In this document: positions 8,637 to 18,481 of the stretch, piece after piece
Layout: the number at the start of each line of letters is the position of its first letter
Position numbering within the stretch: the stretch's first letter is position 1
Assembly: GCF_016106035.1 (NCBI RefSeq)
Contig: NZ_JADKPZ010000019.1
Span: 1-37,817, forward strand
Source: Arcobacter vandammei
Lineage (GTDB): Bacteria > Campylobacterota > Campylobacteria > Campylobacterales > Arcobacteraceae
Length of the DNA stretch: 37,817 bases
Direction: 5' to 3'
Program-made: the position numbers and the translations under genes
The notes under the pieces: generated by a model
What the model was told of the DNA's origin: nothing
The model's input: only the letters and a program-made list of their open reading frames with translations
The model's database searches: none

Positions 8637-9509
8637 TTAAATCTTTTCTAAAATATCATTAAATTTATCAATATTTTTATCCAAACTCATCTCAATAGCA
8701 ATATTTCTATTTTGTTTTTTTATATTATTTAGCTCATTTTCATCGTATAAAATAGCATCTATTTTAAATGCAGTACTAGGATCATTGGGATGTTCCATTG
8801 TTGCATAAACATCAATTATCTCTTTTGCATCATTGTTCATTGTTGTAAAAACAACACACTCACAAAACATAGCTTTTATAATACTTGAAGCTATATTTTT
8901 ATTAAAGGTTGGTAGTAAAAAAATATCACTTATTAAATATAAATTATCTATGTTCTCTTTATCTTCATCAATTTTTATGATTTTTTCATCTAAGTTTTTA
9001 TATTTAGTTAAAGTAAAATCTAAAGAACTAAGTTGTTGTTTATTTCCTACAATAATTAGTTTAAAATCTATAAAACTTAAATTTGATGAAATATCTAAAA
9101 ACTCTTTTATCCCATTTGCTTTGAAATTCTTAGCTGTAAAAAGTATTAATTTTGTACTTTCTTTAAGCTCAAATTTATTTAGATACTCTTGTTTTAGCTC
9201 TTTTGGATTTTTATAATTTATATCTACACTAGGATAAATAACTTTTATTTTACTATCTTCTACTTTTGTTTTTTGTAAAATTAAGTTTAAATTCGAAAAA
9301 GAGTTTGTAATAGTAACCTTTGAATTTTTTATCCATGATATAGATTCATCGTCTAAAGAACCACTATGGAAGAAAATATCAGCCTCAACTTTTTTATTAA
9401 AAATTTTTGCTAAAGTTGAAGGTTTTTTAACTATCTTTATATCATCTCTATTTTTTATACTATTTATTAAAGTATTGCTTGATTTATAATATACTCTTTT
9501 TTTGTTCAT
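8637..9509 (-). CDS. Small GT4-like glycosyltransferase
   Basis: A 290 aa protein resembling the C-terminal half of GT-B family 4 transferases. It has a linker YPSVD, a strand-turn KLILFTAKNFKANG with the usual G-x-x-E/F helix, the FKLIIVGN strand, the ISDIFLLPT strand-loop, and a helix with SSIIKAMFCECVVFTT where a donor-binding glutamate is expected. The N-terminal acceptor domain is short (about 110 aa). It lies divergent to the heptose genes gmhB-hldD-hldE-gmhA, so a role in the lipooligosaccharide core is likely; donor and acceptor are unknown. AGGAT precedes the ATG by 5 bases. Very AT-rich and lysine/asparagine-rich. Confidence 0.75.
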   Translation of the reverse strand: MNKKRVYYKSSNTLINSIKNRDDIKIVKKPSTLAKIFNKKVEADIFFHSGSLDDESISWIKNSKVTITNSFSNLNLILQKTKVEDSKIKVIYPSVDINYKNPKELKQEYLNKFELKESTKLILFTAKNFKANGIKEFLDISSNLSFIDFKLIIVGNKQQLSSLDFTLTKYKNLDEKIIKIDEDKENIDNLYLISDIFLLPTFNKNIASSIIKAMFCECVVFTTMNNDAKEIIDVYATMEHPNDPSTAFKIDAILYDENELNNIKKQNRNIAIEMSLDKNIDKFNDILEKI

Positions 9510-9534
9510 AAGTTATCCTAGATTTTAAAGCATT

Positions 9535-9540
9535 ATTATA
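9535..9540 (-). promoter_or_regulatory. Candidate -10 element for the glycosyltransferase gene
   Basis: A perfect TATAAT on the minus strand, 25 bases before the ATG, in the 83-base divergent gap shared with gmhB. A matching plus-strand promoter for gmhB is less clear (TATAAA near 9572). Confidence 0.45.
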
Positions 9541-9592
9541 GTTAAAAGAGCTTTATGATATTATTTAAATGTATAAATTAAGGATTTTTAAA

Positions 9593-10123
9593 ATGCAAAA
9601 AAAGATAATCTATCTTGATAGAGATGGAGTTATAAATGAAGATTTTGGTTATGTTTCTCAAATTTCAAATTTCAAATTTGTAGATGGTGTTTTTGAAGCT
9701 TGTAAAAGTTTTATAGACTTAGGTTATGAAATAATTGTTGTTACAAATCAATCTGGAATAGCAAGAGGATATTATAGTTTGGAAGATTTTAAAACTCTTA
9801 CAAATTTTATGCTAGATGAATTTAGAAAACAAGGTATAAATATACTCAAAGTTTACTTTTGTCCTCACTCTCCTGAAGTTAATTGCGAATGTAGAAAACC
9901 AAAAGATGGAATGATTTTACAATCTTTAAACGATTTTTCTATAGATTTAAAAAACTCTTGGCTAATTGGAGATAAGATTAGTGATATAGAGTGTGCAAAA
10001 AATGGTAATATTGCAAATAAAATATTAATAGATGAAGAAAAGGTATCAAATAGTGAATTTTTTGTAGCAAAAAACCTGTTTGATAGCTTAAAATATATAA
10101 AGGCAAAAAATGAAATACAATAA
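9593..10123 (+). CDS. gmhB: D-glycero-D-manno-heptose-1,7-bisphosphate 7-phosphatase
   Basis: HAD-family phosphatase that removes the 7-phosphate of heptose bisphosphate in ADP-heptose synthesis. Motif I is YLDRDGVIN near the N-terminus, motif II is VVTNQSG, and the zinc-binding loop CPHSPEVNCEC is present with C-x-H and C-x-C. Motif IV is GDKISDIECA. The 176 aa length is normal. The ATG at 9593 has AAGGA 8 bases upstream and puts motif I at the correct distance; a start eight codons upstream (9569) lacks a ribosome site. First gene of a four-gene plus-strand operon. Its end overlaps hldD by 14 bases. Confidence 0.94.
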   Translation: MQKKIIYLDRDGVINEDFGYVSQISNFKFVDGVFEACKSFIDLGYEIIVVTNQSGIARGYYSLEDFKTLTNFMLDEFRKQGINILKVYFCPHSPEVNCECRKPKDGMILQSLNDFSIDLKNSWLIGDKISDIECAKNGNIANKILIDEEKVSNSEFFVAKNLFDSLKYIKAKNEIQ

Positions 10124-11117
10124 TATAAATTTTAATAAAAAAACAATTTTAATCACTGGTGGAGCTGGATTTATAGGTTCAAACTTAGCTTTTTATTTCC
10201 AAAAAAACTATCCTGAAGCAAAAATTGTTGTTCTTGATTGTTTTAGAAGTGGTGAAACATTTTCAAATGGAAATTTAAAAAGTTTTGGTCACTTTAAAAA
10301 TCTTGTAGGTTTTAATGGAATAGTAATAAGTGGCGATATAAATGATAAAAAACTTCTAAAATCTCTTGAAACAGATTATAGATTTGATTATATTTTTCAC
10401 CAAGCTGCAATCTCAGATACAACTGTGTTAGAGCAAGATATTATGATAAAAACAAATGTAAATGCTTATGAAGATTTACTAAAAATTGCAATAAAGCACA
10501 AAGCAAATATGGTTTATGCCTCTTCAGCTGCCACTTATGGAGATAGCAATAGATTTGAAGTTGGTTTTGAAAAACCAAATAATGTTTATGGATTTTCAAA
10601 AGTTATGATGGATAACATAACTTATGAGTATTTGAAAAAAGATTTACCAATATCAATTGTTGGATTAAAATATTTTAATGTTTATGGTCCAAAAGAGTTT
10701 TTTAAAAATAAAACAGCTTCTATGGTTGTGCAGTTTGGACACCAAATTTTAAAAGGTCTTACTCCAAAGCTATTTGAAGGAAGTGATAAAATTTTACGAG
10801 ATTTTATCTATATTGAAGATATTATTCAAGCAAATATTAAAGCTTGTAAACCTAAAAAATCAGGGGTTTATAATGTAGGAACAGGAAAAGCTAGAAGTTT
10901 TGAAGATATAGTGAATATTTTGCAAAAAGAGTTAGAAATCAATAATGGGAAAGAGTATATAGAAAATCCATTTGTAGGTTCTTATCAATTTTTTACAGAA
11001 GCAAATATTCTTACAACAAAAAAATTCCTAGATTATGAACCTAGATTTTCATTAGAAGATGGAATTAGAGCATATATTTCAGATATTAAAAGATTATTTA
11101 CTGAAGAGGTAAAATGA
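10110..11117 (+). CDS. hldD: ADP-L-glycero-D-manno-heptose 6-epimerase
   Basis: NAD(P)-dependent short-chain dehydrogenase/epimerase that makes ADP-L,D-heptose, the last step of heptose precursor synthesis. The Rossmann motif TGGAGFIGSN sits at the N-terminus, the serine region is YASSAATYGD, and the catalytic pair is Y-x3-K in VYGFSK. RDFIYIEDI and the heptose-epimerase FNVYGPKEFF are also present. At 335 aa it is a normal length. AAAGG is 6 bases before the ATG inside gmhB. It overlaps hldE by 4 bases (ATGA), so the three genes are translationally coupled. Confidence 0.95.
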   Translation: MKYNNINFNKKTILITGGAGFIGSNLAFYFQKNYPEAKIVVLDCFRSGETFSNGNLKSFGHFKNLVGFNGIVISGDINDKKLLKSLETDYRFDYIFHQAAISDTTVLEQDIMIKTNVNAYEDLLKIAIKHKANMVYASSAATYGDSNRFEVGFEKPNNVYGFSKVMMDNITYEYLKKDLPISIVGLKYFNVYGPKEFFKNKTASMVVQFGHQILKGLTPKLFEGSDKILRDFIYIEDIIQANIKACKPKKSGVYNVGTGKARSFEDIVNILQKELEINNGKEYIENPFVGSYQFFTEANILTTKKFLDYEPRFSLEDGIRAYISDIKRLFTEEVK

Positions 11118-12550
11118 TAGATATTAGTAAAAAACCAAATATTCTTGTAGTTGGTGATTTAATGATAGATCACTATTTATGGGGTTCTTGCGATAGAATT
11201 TCACCTGAAGCTCCTGTTCAAGTTGTAAATGTTAAAAAAGAAAACTCTGTTCTTGGTGGAGCTGGAAATGTTATAAATAATCTTGTTGCTCTTGGAAGTA
11301 ATGTGGAAGTAATTTCAGTTTTAGGAGATGATAGTGTTGCAAACGAGCTTAAATCTTTACTAGAAAGAATTGATGTAAAAATAGATAATTTAGTAATTGA
11401 AGCTAATAGAAAAACATCTAAAAAAAGCCGTTTAATGGCTTCAAATCAACAAGTTTTAAGATATGATAGTGAAACAGTTGAGGATATTTCTGAAAAAAGT
11501 TCAAAAAAAATTATTGAAATTATTGAAAAAAATATATCTAAATATAGTGCAATTATTTTATCAGATTATAAAAAAGGTGTTTTAACTACAAATTTAACAC
11601 AAGATATTATAAAAATTGCAAATCAAAATGGTGTAAGAGTTTTAGCTGATCCAAAAGGAAAAGATTTCTCTAAATACAAAGGTGCATACACTTTAACTCC
11701 AAATAAAAAAGAGGCAATTGAAGCTACAAATATAGAGATTATTGATGAAAACTCTTTGGTTGATGCTTTAAAAATATTAAAAAAAGAGTGTAATTTAGAA
11801 GTTTCACTTATAACTTTAAGTGAGCAAGGAATTGCAATTTTTGATGAATCTCTTTTTACAAGCCCAACAGTTGCAAGAGAAGTTTTTGATGTAACAGGAG
11901 CTGGAGATACTGTAATTGCTTCAATTACTTTTGCAGTTTCTTGTGGGCTTGATATTAAAAAAGCACTATACTTCGCAAACTTAGCAGCTGGAGTTGTTGT
12001 AGGAAAACTAGGAAGTGCAACAGCAACACTTGATGAAATATATGAATATGAATCTAGTTTACACAAATCAAGTTCAAGCTCTCATATAAAAAGTTTTAAT
12101 GAGATAAAATACCTAGCAGATAGATTTCACTCTCAAGGTAAGAAAATAGTATTTACAAATGGATGTTTCGATATTTTACATGTTGGTCATGTAAAATATT
12201 TACAAGAAGCGAAAAGCTTTGGAGATGTTTTAATTCTAGGGTTAAATGCTGATAGTAGTGTGAGAAAATTAAAAGGTGAAAGTCGCCCAATTAACACTCA
12301 AGACGATAGAGCTTATATTTTGGCATCTTTAGAGAGTATTGATTATGTGGTGATTTTTGAAGAGGAAACTCCTTATGAACTAATAAAATTAATAAAACCA
12401 CATGTTTTAGTTAAAGGTGGAGATTATGAAGGTAAAGATGTTGTTGGACAAGATATTGCAAATGAGCTAAAACTTGTTCAATTTGTAGATGGAAAAAGTA
12501 CAACAAATACAATAAAAAGGATACAAACAGATGCAAAATGCGATAATTAA
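11114..12550 (+). CDS. hldE: Bifunctional heptose-7-phosphate kinase / heptose-1-phosphate adenylyltransferase
   Basis: A 478 aa fusion of two activities. Residues about 1-310 form a ribokinase-type (PfkB) kinase with [12 protein letters not shown], and the signature FDVTGAGDT carrying the catalytic aspartate. Residues about 340-478 form a cytidylyltransferase-type domain with [14 protein letters not shown] (the HxGH motif). Together they phosphorylate D-glycero-D-manno-heptose 7-phosphate and later add AMP to heptose 1-phosphate. It overlaps hldD by 4 and gmhA by 20 bases, consistent with one operon making all the ADP-heptose enzymes. Confidence 0.96.
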   Translation: MIDISKKPNILVVGDLMIDHYLWGSCDRISPEAPVQVVNVKKENSVLGGAGNVINNLVALGSNVEVISVLGDDSVANELKSLLERIDVKIDNLVIEANRKTSKKSRLMASNQQVLRYDSETVEDISEKSSKKIIEIIEKNISKYSAIILSDYKKGVLTTNLTQDIIKIANQNGVRVLADPKGKDFSKYKGAYTLTPNKKEAIEATNIEIIDENSLVDALKILKKECNLEVSLITLSEQGIAIFDESLFTSPTVAREVFDVTGAGDTVIASITFAVSCGLDIKKALYFANLAAGVVVGKLGSATATLDEIYEYESSLHKSSSSSHIKSFNEIKYLADRFHSQGKKIVFTNGCFDILHVGHVKYLQEAKSFGDVLILGLNADSSVRKLKGESRPINTQDDRAYILASLESIDYVVIFEEETPYELIKLIKPHVLVKGGDYEGKDVVGQDIANELKLVQFVDGKSTTNTIKRIQTDAKCDN

Positions 12551-13097
12551 AGAGTTTACAGAACACAAAAAAACAATAGAAAAAACTATAGAAACTATGC
12601 AAGAGCCTCTTTTAGAAGCCTCAAAACTTGCAGTTCTTACTTTAAAAGCTGGAAATAAAATCTTAATTTGTGGAAATGGTGGAAGTGCAGCCGATGCTCA
12701 ACACTTTGCAGCAGAATTAACTGGAAGATATAAAACTGAAAGAAGAGGGCTTCCTGGAATTGCACTTACAACTGATACAAGTGCATTAACAGCTATTGGG
12801 AATGATTATGGCTATGATAGAGTTTTTGATAGACAAGTTGAAGCTTTGGCACATAAAGGCGATTTGCTTATAGGAATTTCAACTTCTGGAAACTCAAAAA
12901 ATGTAATAAATGCTTTAAAAGTAGCCAAAGAAATGGGATGTAAAACTTTAGGATTAACTGGACGGGATGGTGGAATTATGAATGAACTTTGTGATATAAA
13001 CTTAGTTGTTCCAAGTGATGATACCCCAAGAATTCAAGAGATGCACCTACTTTTTGAACATACAATTTGTCAAATTATTGATAATGAGTTGAGTTAA
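12531..13097 (+). CDS. gmhA: Sedoheptulose-7-phosphate isomerase
   Basis: First enzyme of ADP-heptose synthesis, turning sedoheptulose 7-phosphate into D-glycero-D-manno-heptose 7-phosphate. It is a 188 aa SIS-domain protein. Phosphate-binding [16 protein letters not shown] (47-62) and ISTSGNSKN (116-124) are clear. Likely zinc ligands are H58, E62, Q169 and H177, matching known GmhA enzymes. AAGGA lies 9 bases before the ATG inside hldE. It ends the operon and converges on ftsH with a short palindrome between them. The product also feeds ADP-heptose. Confidence 0.95.
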   Translation: MQNAIIKEFTEHKKTIEKTIETMQEPLLEASKLAVLTLKAGNKILICGNGGSAADAQHFAAELTGRYKTERRGLPGIALTTDTSALTAIGNDYGYDRVFDRQVEALAHKGDLLIGISTSGNSKNVINALKVAKEMGCKTLGLTGRDGGIMNELCDINLVVPSDDTPRIQEMHLLFEHTICQIIDNELS

Positions 13098-13131
13098 ATA
13101 TAAATCTTATAAAGTAAAATATTATGATTTT

Positions 13132-13161
13132 CACAAAAAATAGATTTAATCTATTTTTTGT
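13132..13161. terminator. Palindrome between convergent gmhA and ftsH
   Basis: CACAAAAAATAGATT and AATCTATTTTTTGTG form a perfect 15-bp inverted repeat with no spacer, overlapping the last four codons and stop of ftsH. It is very AT-rich, so the hairpin is weak, but each strand offers a TTTTTT run in the 3' arm. It may act as a bidirectional terminator. Confidence 0.4.
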
Positions 13162-15122
13162 GTATCATCTTTTGTTAAAGCTTCTGTATGTAAATCTTCG
13201 TCTTCGAAAACAGTTCCACCATTTTCTTTAATTATCTCTCGAACTCTTTCACCTGTAATTACTTCAATATCAAGAAGTTCAGCAGTCATTTGTTCAATTG
13301 CTTCTTTATTATCTCTTAAAGATTGAAGAACCACTTGGTATCTCTCATTTAAAGTATCTTTTACATGATTATCAAGCTCTTTTGCCATAGCATCTGAAAA
13401 ATCTTTTTGAGTTTGTCCACCTAAAAATTGGTTTGTTCTTCTCTCTAAAACCATAAGTCCTGCAATATCACTCATTCCATATATTGTAGCCATAGATTTT
13501 ATTATATTTGTAGCTCTATCTAAGTCATTTCCAGCACCTGTTGAAATTTCTCCAATAAATACCTCTTCAGCAGCACGACCTCCCAAAAGAACATCCACTT
13601 CAGCAATTAACTCATGTTTTTGCATTAGGTATTTGTTCTCTTCAGGTGTATTTAAAGTATATCCTAAAGCCGCTAGTCCTCTTGGAACTATTGAAACTTT
13701 ATTTACTTTTTTAGCACCTTTTGTAATTTCAGCCATTAAAGCATGACCACTTTCGTGATAAGCTACAATCTTTCTCTCTTTTGGAGAAATTCTTCTTGAT
13801 TTTTTTTCTAAACCTGCAATTTGTCTTTCAACTGCCTCTTTAAAGTCACTAGCTTCAACTTCATTTTTACTAGCCCTTCCAGCTAGAAGTGCTGCTTCAT
13901 TTATAATATTTGCTAAATCAGCACCAGCAAGTCCTGCAGTCATTTTTGCAACTTCTTTTAAATCTACATTTTTTGCTAATTTTACATCTTTAATATGTAC
14001 ATTTAAAATCTCAATTCTTCCTTCATAATCAGGTTTATCAACTAAAACTTGTCTATCAAATCTTCCAGGTCTAAGTAGTGCTGGGTCTAAAACTTCTGGT
14101 CTATTTGTAGCAGCTAGAACTATAACTGGAGCTGATTCAGTCGAGAATCCATCCATTTCAGCTAAAAGCTGATTTAATGTTTGCTCTCTCTCATCATTTC
14201 CACCCATAGGTCCACCACTTGCCCTACTTTTACCAATAGCATCAATCTCATCAATAAAAATAATAGCAGGTGCTACTTTTTTTGCTTGTTCAAACAAATC
14301 TCGTACCCTAGAAGCTCCAACTCCTACAAACATCTCAATAAATGCTGAACCTGAAACACTTAAAAACTGAACATCAGCTTCTCCTGCAACTGCTTTTGCT
14401 AAAAGAGTTTTTCCTGTACCTGGAGGACCTACTAGTAAAACACCTTTAGGAATTTGAGCTCCAAGTCTTACATATCTATCTGGTGCTTTAAGAAAATCAA
14501 CAACCTCTTGAACTTCCTCTTTTGCCTCTTTATTTCCAGCCATATCATCAAATTTTACATTTGGTTTCTCAGAATTAATCATCTTTTTAGATGAACCAAT
14601 TCCAAGGATTCCACCACTTCCTCCACCCATTGATTTTTGCATTCTTTTTACTAAGAACATCCAAATAGCAAAGAATAAAAATATAGGAATAACCCATCCA
14701 AAAAGAATATCACTTAAAATATTCTCTTCATTTATCCCACCATAGCCTATATTATTTTTCTCTAACTCTGGAATTAAAGTCTCATCAGGAACTACTCTTC
14801 TTGCTGTATATGTAATACTTTGTCCAGATTCTCCTTTGCTCAAGGCTCTAACTTGAGTATTTCCAATACCAACATATTCAATTTTTCCAGTAGATATTAA
14901 TTTCTTTAACTCTGAATATGGAATATTTCTATTTGTAGAAGATGCCATACTTTGGTTATTTACACCTGCATTTGCTGACTGATCTTCTGGGAAGATAGCC
15001 TTAAATGCAAAAATAGTAACCATAGAAAAAAGAACAAACACCAAAAGGGGATTGTTATTAAAGAAATTATTACTATTATTGTTTATATTTTTATTATCGT
15101 TTTGTTGTGGTTTATTTATCAT
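13146..15122 (-). CDS. ftsH: ATP-dependent zinc metalloprotease FtsH
   Basis: Membrane-bound AAA+ protease that degrades misfolded membrane proteins and regulators. The 658 aa order is TM1 (about 25-44), a periplasmic domain, TM2 (about 139-158), a glycine-rich linker, the AAA domain and the protease domain. Walker A is GPPGTGKT (232-239), Walker B IIFIDEIDAIG, and the SRH is NRPEVLDPALLRPGRFDR. The zinc site is HESGH (456-460), with D533 in AGNDLDRAT as likely third ligand. The N-terminus is an asparagine-rich tract. AAGGGG in the last prmA codons is its ribosome site; the gap to prmA is 1 base. Confidence 0.97.
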   Translation of the reverse strand: MINKPQQNDNKNINNNSNNFFNNNPLLVFVLFSMVTIFAFKAIFPEDQSANAGVNNQSMASSTNRNIPYSELKKLISTGKIEYVGIGNTQVRALSKGESGQSITYTARRVVPDETLIPELEKNNIGYGGINEENILSDILFGWVIPIFLFFAIWMFLVKRMQKSMGGGSGGILGIGSSKKMINSEKPNVKFDDMAGNKEAKEEVQEVVDFLKAPDRYVRLGAQIPKGVLLVGPPGTGKTLLAKAVAGEADVQFLSVSGSAFIEMFVGVGASRVRDLFEQAKKVAPAIIFIDEIDAIGKSRASGGPMGGNDEREQTLNQLLAEMDGFSTESAPVIVLAATNRPEVLDPALLRPGRFDRQVLVDKPDYEGRIEILNVHIKDVKLAKNVDLKEVAKMTAGLAGADLANIINEAALLAGRASKNEVEASDFKEAVERQIAGLEKKSRRISPKERKIVAYHESGHALMAEITKGAKKVNKVSIVPRGLAALGYTLNTPEENKYLMQKHELIAEVDVLLGGRAAEEVFIGEISTGAGNDLDRATNIIKSMATIYGMSDIAGLMVLERRTNQFLGGQTQKDFSDAMAKELDNHVKDTLNERYQVVLQSLRDNKEAIEQMTAELLDIEVITGERVREIIKENGGTVFEDEDLHTEALTKDDTQKID

Positions 15123-15123
15123 T

Positions 15124-15939
15124 TTACCCCTTAATATTTTTAAATATCATAGTTACCCACTCATTTTTATGGATAATTTTAAGTTCTTTTAAATCACTAA
15201 ACTTATTTAGCACTCTTTTTTCATGTTTTTCTAAAATACCAGAAAGTATCAATATTCCGCCCTCTTTTGTAGCATTTTTTAAATCATTTGCTATCATTAC
15301 TAAAACATCAGCAATAATATTTGCTACAACTACATCATATTTTTTTTCTGATTTATTTACAGAACCAACCCAAGAGTAATTTATTTTCTCATTATTTAAA
15401 GAAAAATTTGATTGTGTACTCTCTATACAAATTTCATCTGTATCACAAACATCAACTATTGCACCTTTTTTAGCTCCTGCAATTGCAAGGATTCCACTTC
15501 CAGTTCCAACATCAAGTAAATTATCATTTTGATTTACAAATTCATCTATTGCTAAAAGACAAGATGAAGTAGTTTCATGATGTCCCGAACCAAAGGCTAG
15601 TGCTGGGTCAATTAAAAGATTTATTTTATCTTTATTCTCTTCACACCAAGATGGTCTTACATAAAAGTTTCCAACTTCAACAGCTTCTATTGAGTCTTGA
15701 TATTTTTTTATCCAATCAACACTCTCTTTTTTTTCATAAAAAATTTCACATTTTGTATCTAAAGCACTTGAAAATTTTTCTAAAGGTTCTATAAAATCTA
15801 CAAGCTCCTCTTCACTTCTAATAGTAATTACACCCTCATTTTCTTCAATTGCATCTTCTGTCAAAGACTCAACTAAATCTAAAAAAAGTTCATAATGATT
15901 TTCTGGTTTGATAGATAATTCAAAGTAGTTTTCAGTCAA
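15124..15939 (-). CDS. prmA: Ribosomal protein L11 methyltransferase
   Basis: SAM-dependent enzyme that methylates ribosomal protein L11. The 271 aa protein has an N-terminal recognition domain, then DPALAFGSGHHETT, the SAM motif LLDVGTGSGILAIAGAKKG, and VVANI as motif IV. The start is TTG at 15939, with AAGG 6 bases before it; no ATG lies nearby in frame, so TTG initiation is the best reading. It is directly coupled to ftsH downstream (1-base gap). The 79-base gap to dus upstream may hold a promoter (GATAAAATATTACA at its dus-proximal end). Confidence 0.92.
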   Translation of the reverse strand: MTENYFELSIKPENHYELFLDLVESLTEDAIEENEGVITIRSEEELVDFIEPLEKFSSALDTKCEIFYEKKESVDWIKKYQDSIEAVEVGNFYVRPSWCEENKDKINLLIDPALAFGSGHHETTSSCLLAIDEFVNQNDNLLDVGTGSGILAIAGAKKGAIVDVCDTDEICIESTQSNFSLNNEKINYSWVGSVNKSEKKYDVVVANIIADVLVMIANDLKNATKEGGILILSGILEKHEKRVLNKFSDLKELKIIHKNEWVTMIFKNIKG

Positions 15940-16018
15940 ATATTACCTTCTTAATTTAATAATTTATATTTACTTTATAAAAAGTGTAATATTTTATCTA
16001 AATAACTTTTGAATTTGA

Positions 16019-16951
16019 TTAAAAAAAGCTATCGATTAAATCTCTCATAATTTTTGTATCACTAATACCATTTACAAGATCTCTAAACTCATTTGCTCCT
16101 GTGTAACCTTTTGAGTAAGCATGAAGTAGTTTTCTAAAAATAACAGCCCCATAATCTCCATGAAATTCAAGCATTTTGTCATAATGCTCTAGTATAATCT
16201 CTTTTTTTATACTATTATCTATATCTTCAAGTTCATGTTTTAATTGATAAAAAACCCAAGGCTTTCCAATAGCACCTCGTCCTATCATCACTCCATCAGC
16301 TTTTGTATATTCTAAAACCTCTTTTGCTTTTTTGTAATCTTTTATATCACCATTTGCAATAACAGGCACACTAATTGCCTCTTTCATCTGCTTTATAGCA
16401 TCATAATCAACAGGAGCTTTATACTTTCCAGCTCTTGTTCTTCCATGTACTGATACAAAATCAACTCCACAAGCTTCAACTACTTTTCCTATTTCTACAG
16501 GAATTTTTTCATTTACTCCAAGCCTTACTTTTGCACTTGTATACTCTTTTTTAGAGTATTTTTTAATAGTACTTAATATCTCTTCAAGCTTTTTTAAATC
16601 TCCAAGAAGGTTTGAACCAGATCCATGATTAAAAACTTTTGGAGCTGGACAACCACAGTTTAAATCTATTCCATCAATTCCTTCAACATCATTTAAAATC
16701 TCAACTGCTGCTTTTACTAAATCAACACTATTTCCTGCAATTTGTACGAAATATGGATCTTCACTTGGAGATTTTTCTACCATTTTAAGAGTTCTTGCAC
16801 TTTTGTAAACCAAAGCATTTGAGCTTATCATCTCTGAAATTGTAAGATCTGCTCCAAATTTCTTTACTACACTTCTAAAAGGTAAATCTGTATAACCAGC
16901 AAGTGGCGCTAAAACAACTAAAGGTTTGCTAAAATCTAATTTTTTCTTCAT
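16019..16951 (-). CDS. dusB: tRNA-dihydrouridine synthase
   Basis: FMN enzyme that reduces specific uridines in tRNA to dihydrouridine. The 310 aa TIM barrel opens with LAPLAGYTDLPFR. The catalytic cysteine is C101 in LNCGCPAPKV. VHGRTRAGKY, VIANGDI and the phosphate-binding MIGRGAIGKPW follow, all standard Dus features. It is closest to the DusB type by motif, but the exact position modified is not decided by sequence. The ATG overlaps the stop of the upstream membrane protein gene by one base (TAATG), giving tight coupling. Last gene of the accD-thiE-rlmH-unknown-dus series. Confidence 0.9.
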   Translation of the reverse strand: MKKKLDFSKPLVVLAPLAGYTDLPFRSVVKKFGADLTISEMISSNALVYKSARTLKMVEKSPSEDPYFVQIAGNSVDLVKAAVEILNDVEGIDGIDLNCGCPAPKVFNHGSGSNLLGDLKKLEEILSTIKKYSKKEYTSAKVRLGVNEKIPVEIGKVVEACGVDFVSVHGRTRAGKYKAPVDYDAIKQMKEAISVPVIANGDIKDYKKAKEVLEYTKADGVMIGRGAIGKPWVFYQLKHELEDIDNSIKKEIILEHYDKMLEFHGDYGAVIFRKLLHAYSKGYTGANEFRDLVNGISDTKIMRDLIDSFF

Positions 16952-17964
16952 TATTTACTTAATAAACTCTCTAAATTATAATGTTTTCCAGCATCTTTTA
17001 AATCTATTAATGCTTTAAAAATAACATACTCATTTTCATTTGTATTTGCCAAAGTTTCTCTTAATTTATCAACCATCTCAAATTCACTTAAAACATATAA
17101 ATAAGCTGTTGTAGCCTCTTCACTTTGATTTGAAAGTTTCTCAAATAAGTCAATAATTTTATCTGGGTTTAAAGTAGATTTATAATTCTTTGCTAACTCT
17201 ACATAATCATTTTTTGTAAGTTTAATATTTTTAACAATATCTAAAATCTCACTATTTTCAAATCCAAATTCACTATTTTCTCTATCTTTTTCAAAAAGTT
17301 TACAAGCTAACTCTTTATCAAAATTGATATTCTTGTAAACTTTTTTAATAGTTGTCATACTTTTTTCACTTAAAACTTTTAAAAATGCAGTTTTAACAAT
17401 GTTTGAATCATAATTTTCAGCTTTTTTTACAATATCTAAAGCAAAATCAACTTGTTCATTTATCTTATTTAATAAATTTTGTTTAGCTAAGCTAGAATTT
17501 TCTTGTGGTTTAATACTCTTTTCACTTACATATTTTCCGCTATTTATATTTTGAATAGAGCTAACAACCTTATTTAACTCCTCATTTGATGAGCTAAAAA
17601 TCTCTTTTGTAGGGCTTATATCAAATTGATTTAACACACTTGATAACTCTTTAAACTTCTTTGTTCTAAAAGAACCTTTTTGCTCTTTTCCTAAAAGTTT
17701 TGATTCTATTAAAGAAAAAGTTGTCTCTATATCAGAGTCAATAGCTTTTAATCTAAAATATTTTGCAAGCCCATAAAAAATAATATGCAAATATGTAACC
17801 AATGCCAATAATGCAACAGGTAATACAATCCAAACAGCAACAGGAAGAGTTAAAGAGTAATCAAACATAGAAAAAGTGTACTCTCCCAACTCTAAACTAT
17901 GAGCAAACCCAAACACCAAAATTATTAAAAGTATTGATGCAATTATATAATTCTTAAGACCCAT
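16951..17964 (-). CDS. Membrane protein of unknown function
   Basis: I do not recognise this 337 aa protein. It starts with two hydrophobic segments (about 5-24 and 38-64) joined by a short polar loop. The remaining 270 residues are soluble, helical and charged, with leucine/isoleucine spacing suggestive of helical-repeat or coiled-coil structure and no catalytic motif. Topology with a large cytoplasmic C-domain is likely. AAAGGAAAG precedes the ATG by a few bases. It sits 61 bases after rlmH and overlaps dus by one base. It may be a lineage-specific protein of this phylum; its role is open. Confidence 0.8.
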   Translation of the reverse strand: MGLKNYIIASILLIILVFGFAHSLELGEYTFSMFDYSLTLPVAVWIVLPVALLALVTYLHIIFYGLAKYFRLKAIDSDIETTFSLIESKLLGKEQKGSFRTKKFKELSSVLNQFDISPTKEIFSSSNEELNKVVSSIQNINSGKYVSEKSIKPQENSSLAKQNLLNKINEQVDFALDIVKKAENYDSNIVKTAFLKVLSEKSMTTIKKVYKNINFDKELACKLFEKDRENSEFGFENSEILDIVKNIKLTKNDYVELAKNYKSTLNPDKIIDLFEKLSNQSEEATTAYLYVLSEFEMVDKLRETLANTNENEYVIFKALIDLKDAGKHYNLESLLSK

Positions 17965-18025
17965 TCTCTTTCCTTTATTAAAAAGTTATTTTTACAGTTT
18001 TCCATTATACAAAAATGTTCATAAA

Positions 18026-18481
18026 TTATTTATGATATGGATGATTGTTTAATATTGCTAAAGACCTAAAAATCTGCTCACTTAAAACCAAAGAGGCAAC
18101 TTTATGAGCAAAAGTAAGATTACTTAATGAGATTACACTATCACACTTATTTAAAAATTCTCGTTGAAATCCATAAGCTCCACCAATAAAAAAATTTACC
18201 TCATTTTTATCTTCAAGAAGCTTTGAAAAAGCAAAAGTATCTACACTTTTTCCTAAAACATCAAGAGCAATATTGTAGCCTTTTAAATATGGTAAATAGG
18301 TTTTTGTATAAATCTCTTTTGACTCATTTTCTCCTATGCTTTGGGCTTTTGCAATATCTTTATTAAAAATATAAAAAACTTCAACCTTTGCATATTTACT
18401 TGACATTTTAATAAACTCTTTTATTAATTTATCAAAATCATCATTAGAGGGTTTTACAATAGAGTAAATATTAATTTTCAT
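18026..18481 (-). CDS. rlmH: 23S rRNA pseudouridine-1915 N3-methyltransferase RlmH
   Basis: SPOUT-class methyltransferase that methylates pseudouridine 1915 in helix 69 of 23S rRNA on assembled ribosomes. At 151 aa it matches the family. The knot motifs are intact: FFIGGAYGF (SAM loop) and the C-terminal LTFAHKVASLVLSEQIFR with terminal NHPYHK. It overlaps the end of thiE by 11 bases; GGAAG in the thiE 3' end is a possible ribosome site. Confidence 0.95.
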   Translation of the reverse strand: MKINIYSIVKPSNDDFDKLIKEFIKMSSKYAKVEVFYIFNKDIAKAQSIGENESKEIYTKTYLPYLKGYNIALDVLGKSVDTFAFSKLLEDKNEVNFFIGGAYGFQREFLNKCDSVISLSNLTFAHKVASLVLSEQIFRSLAILNNHPYHK

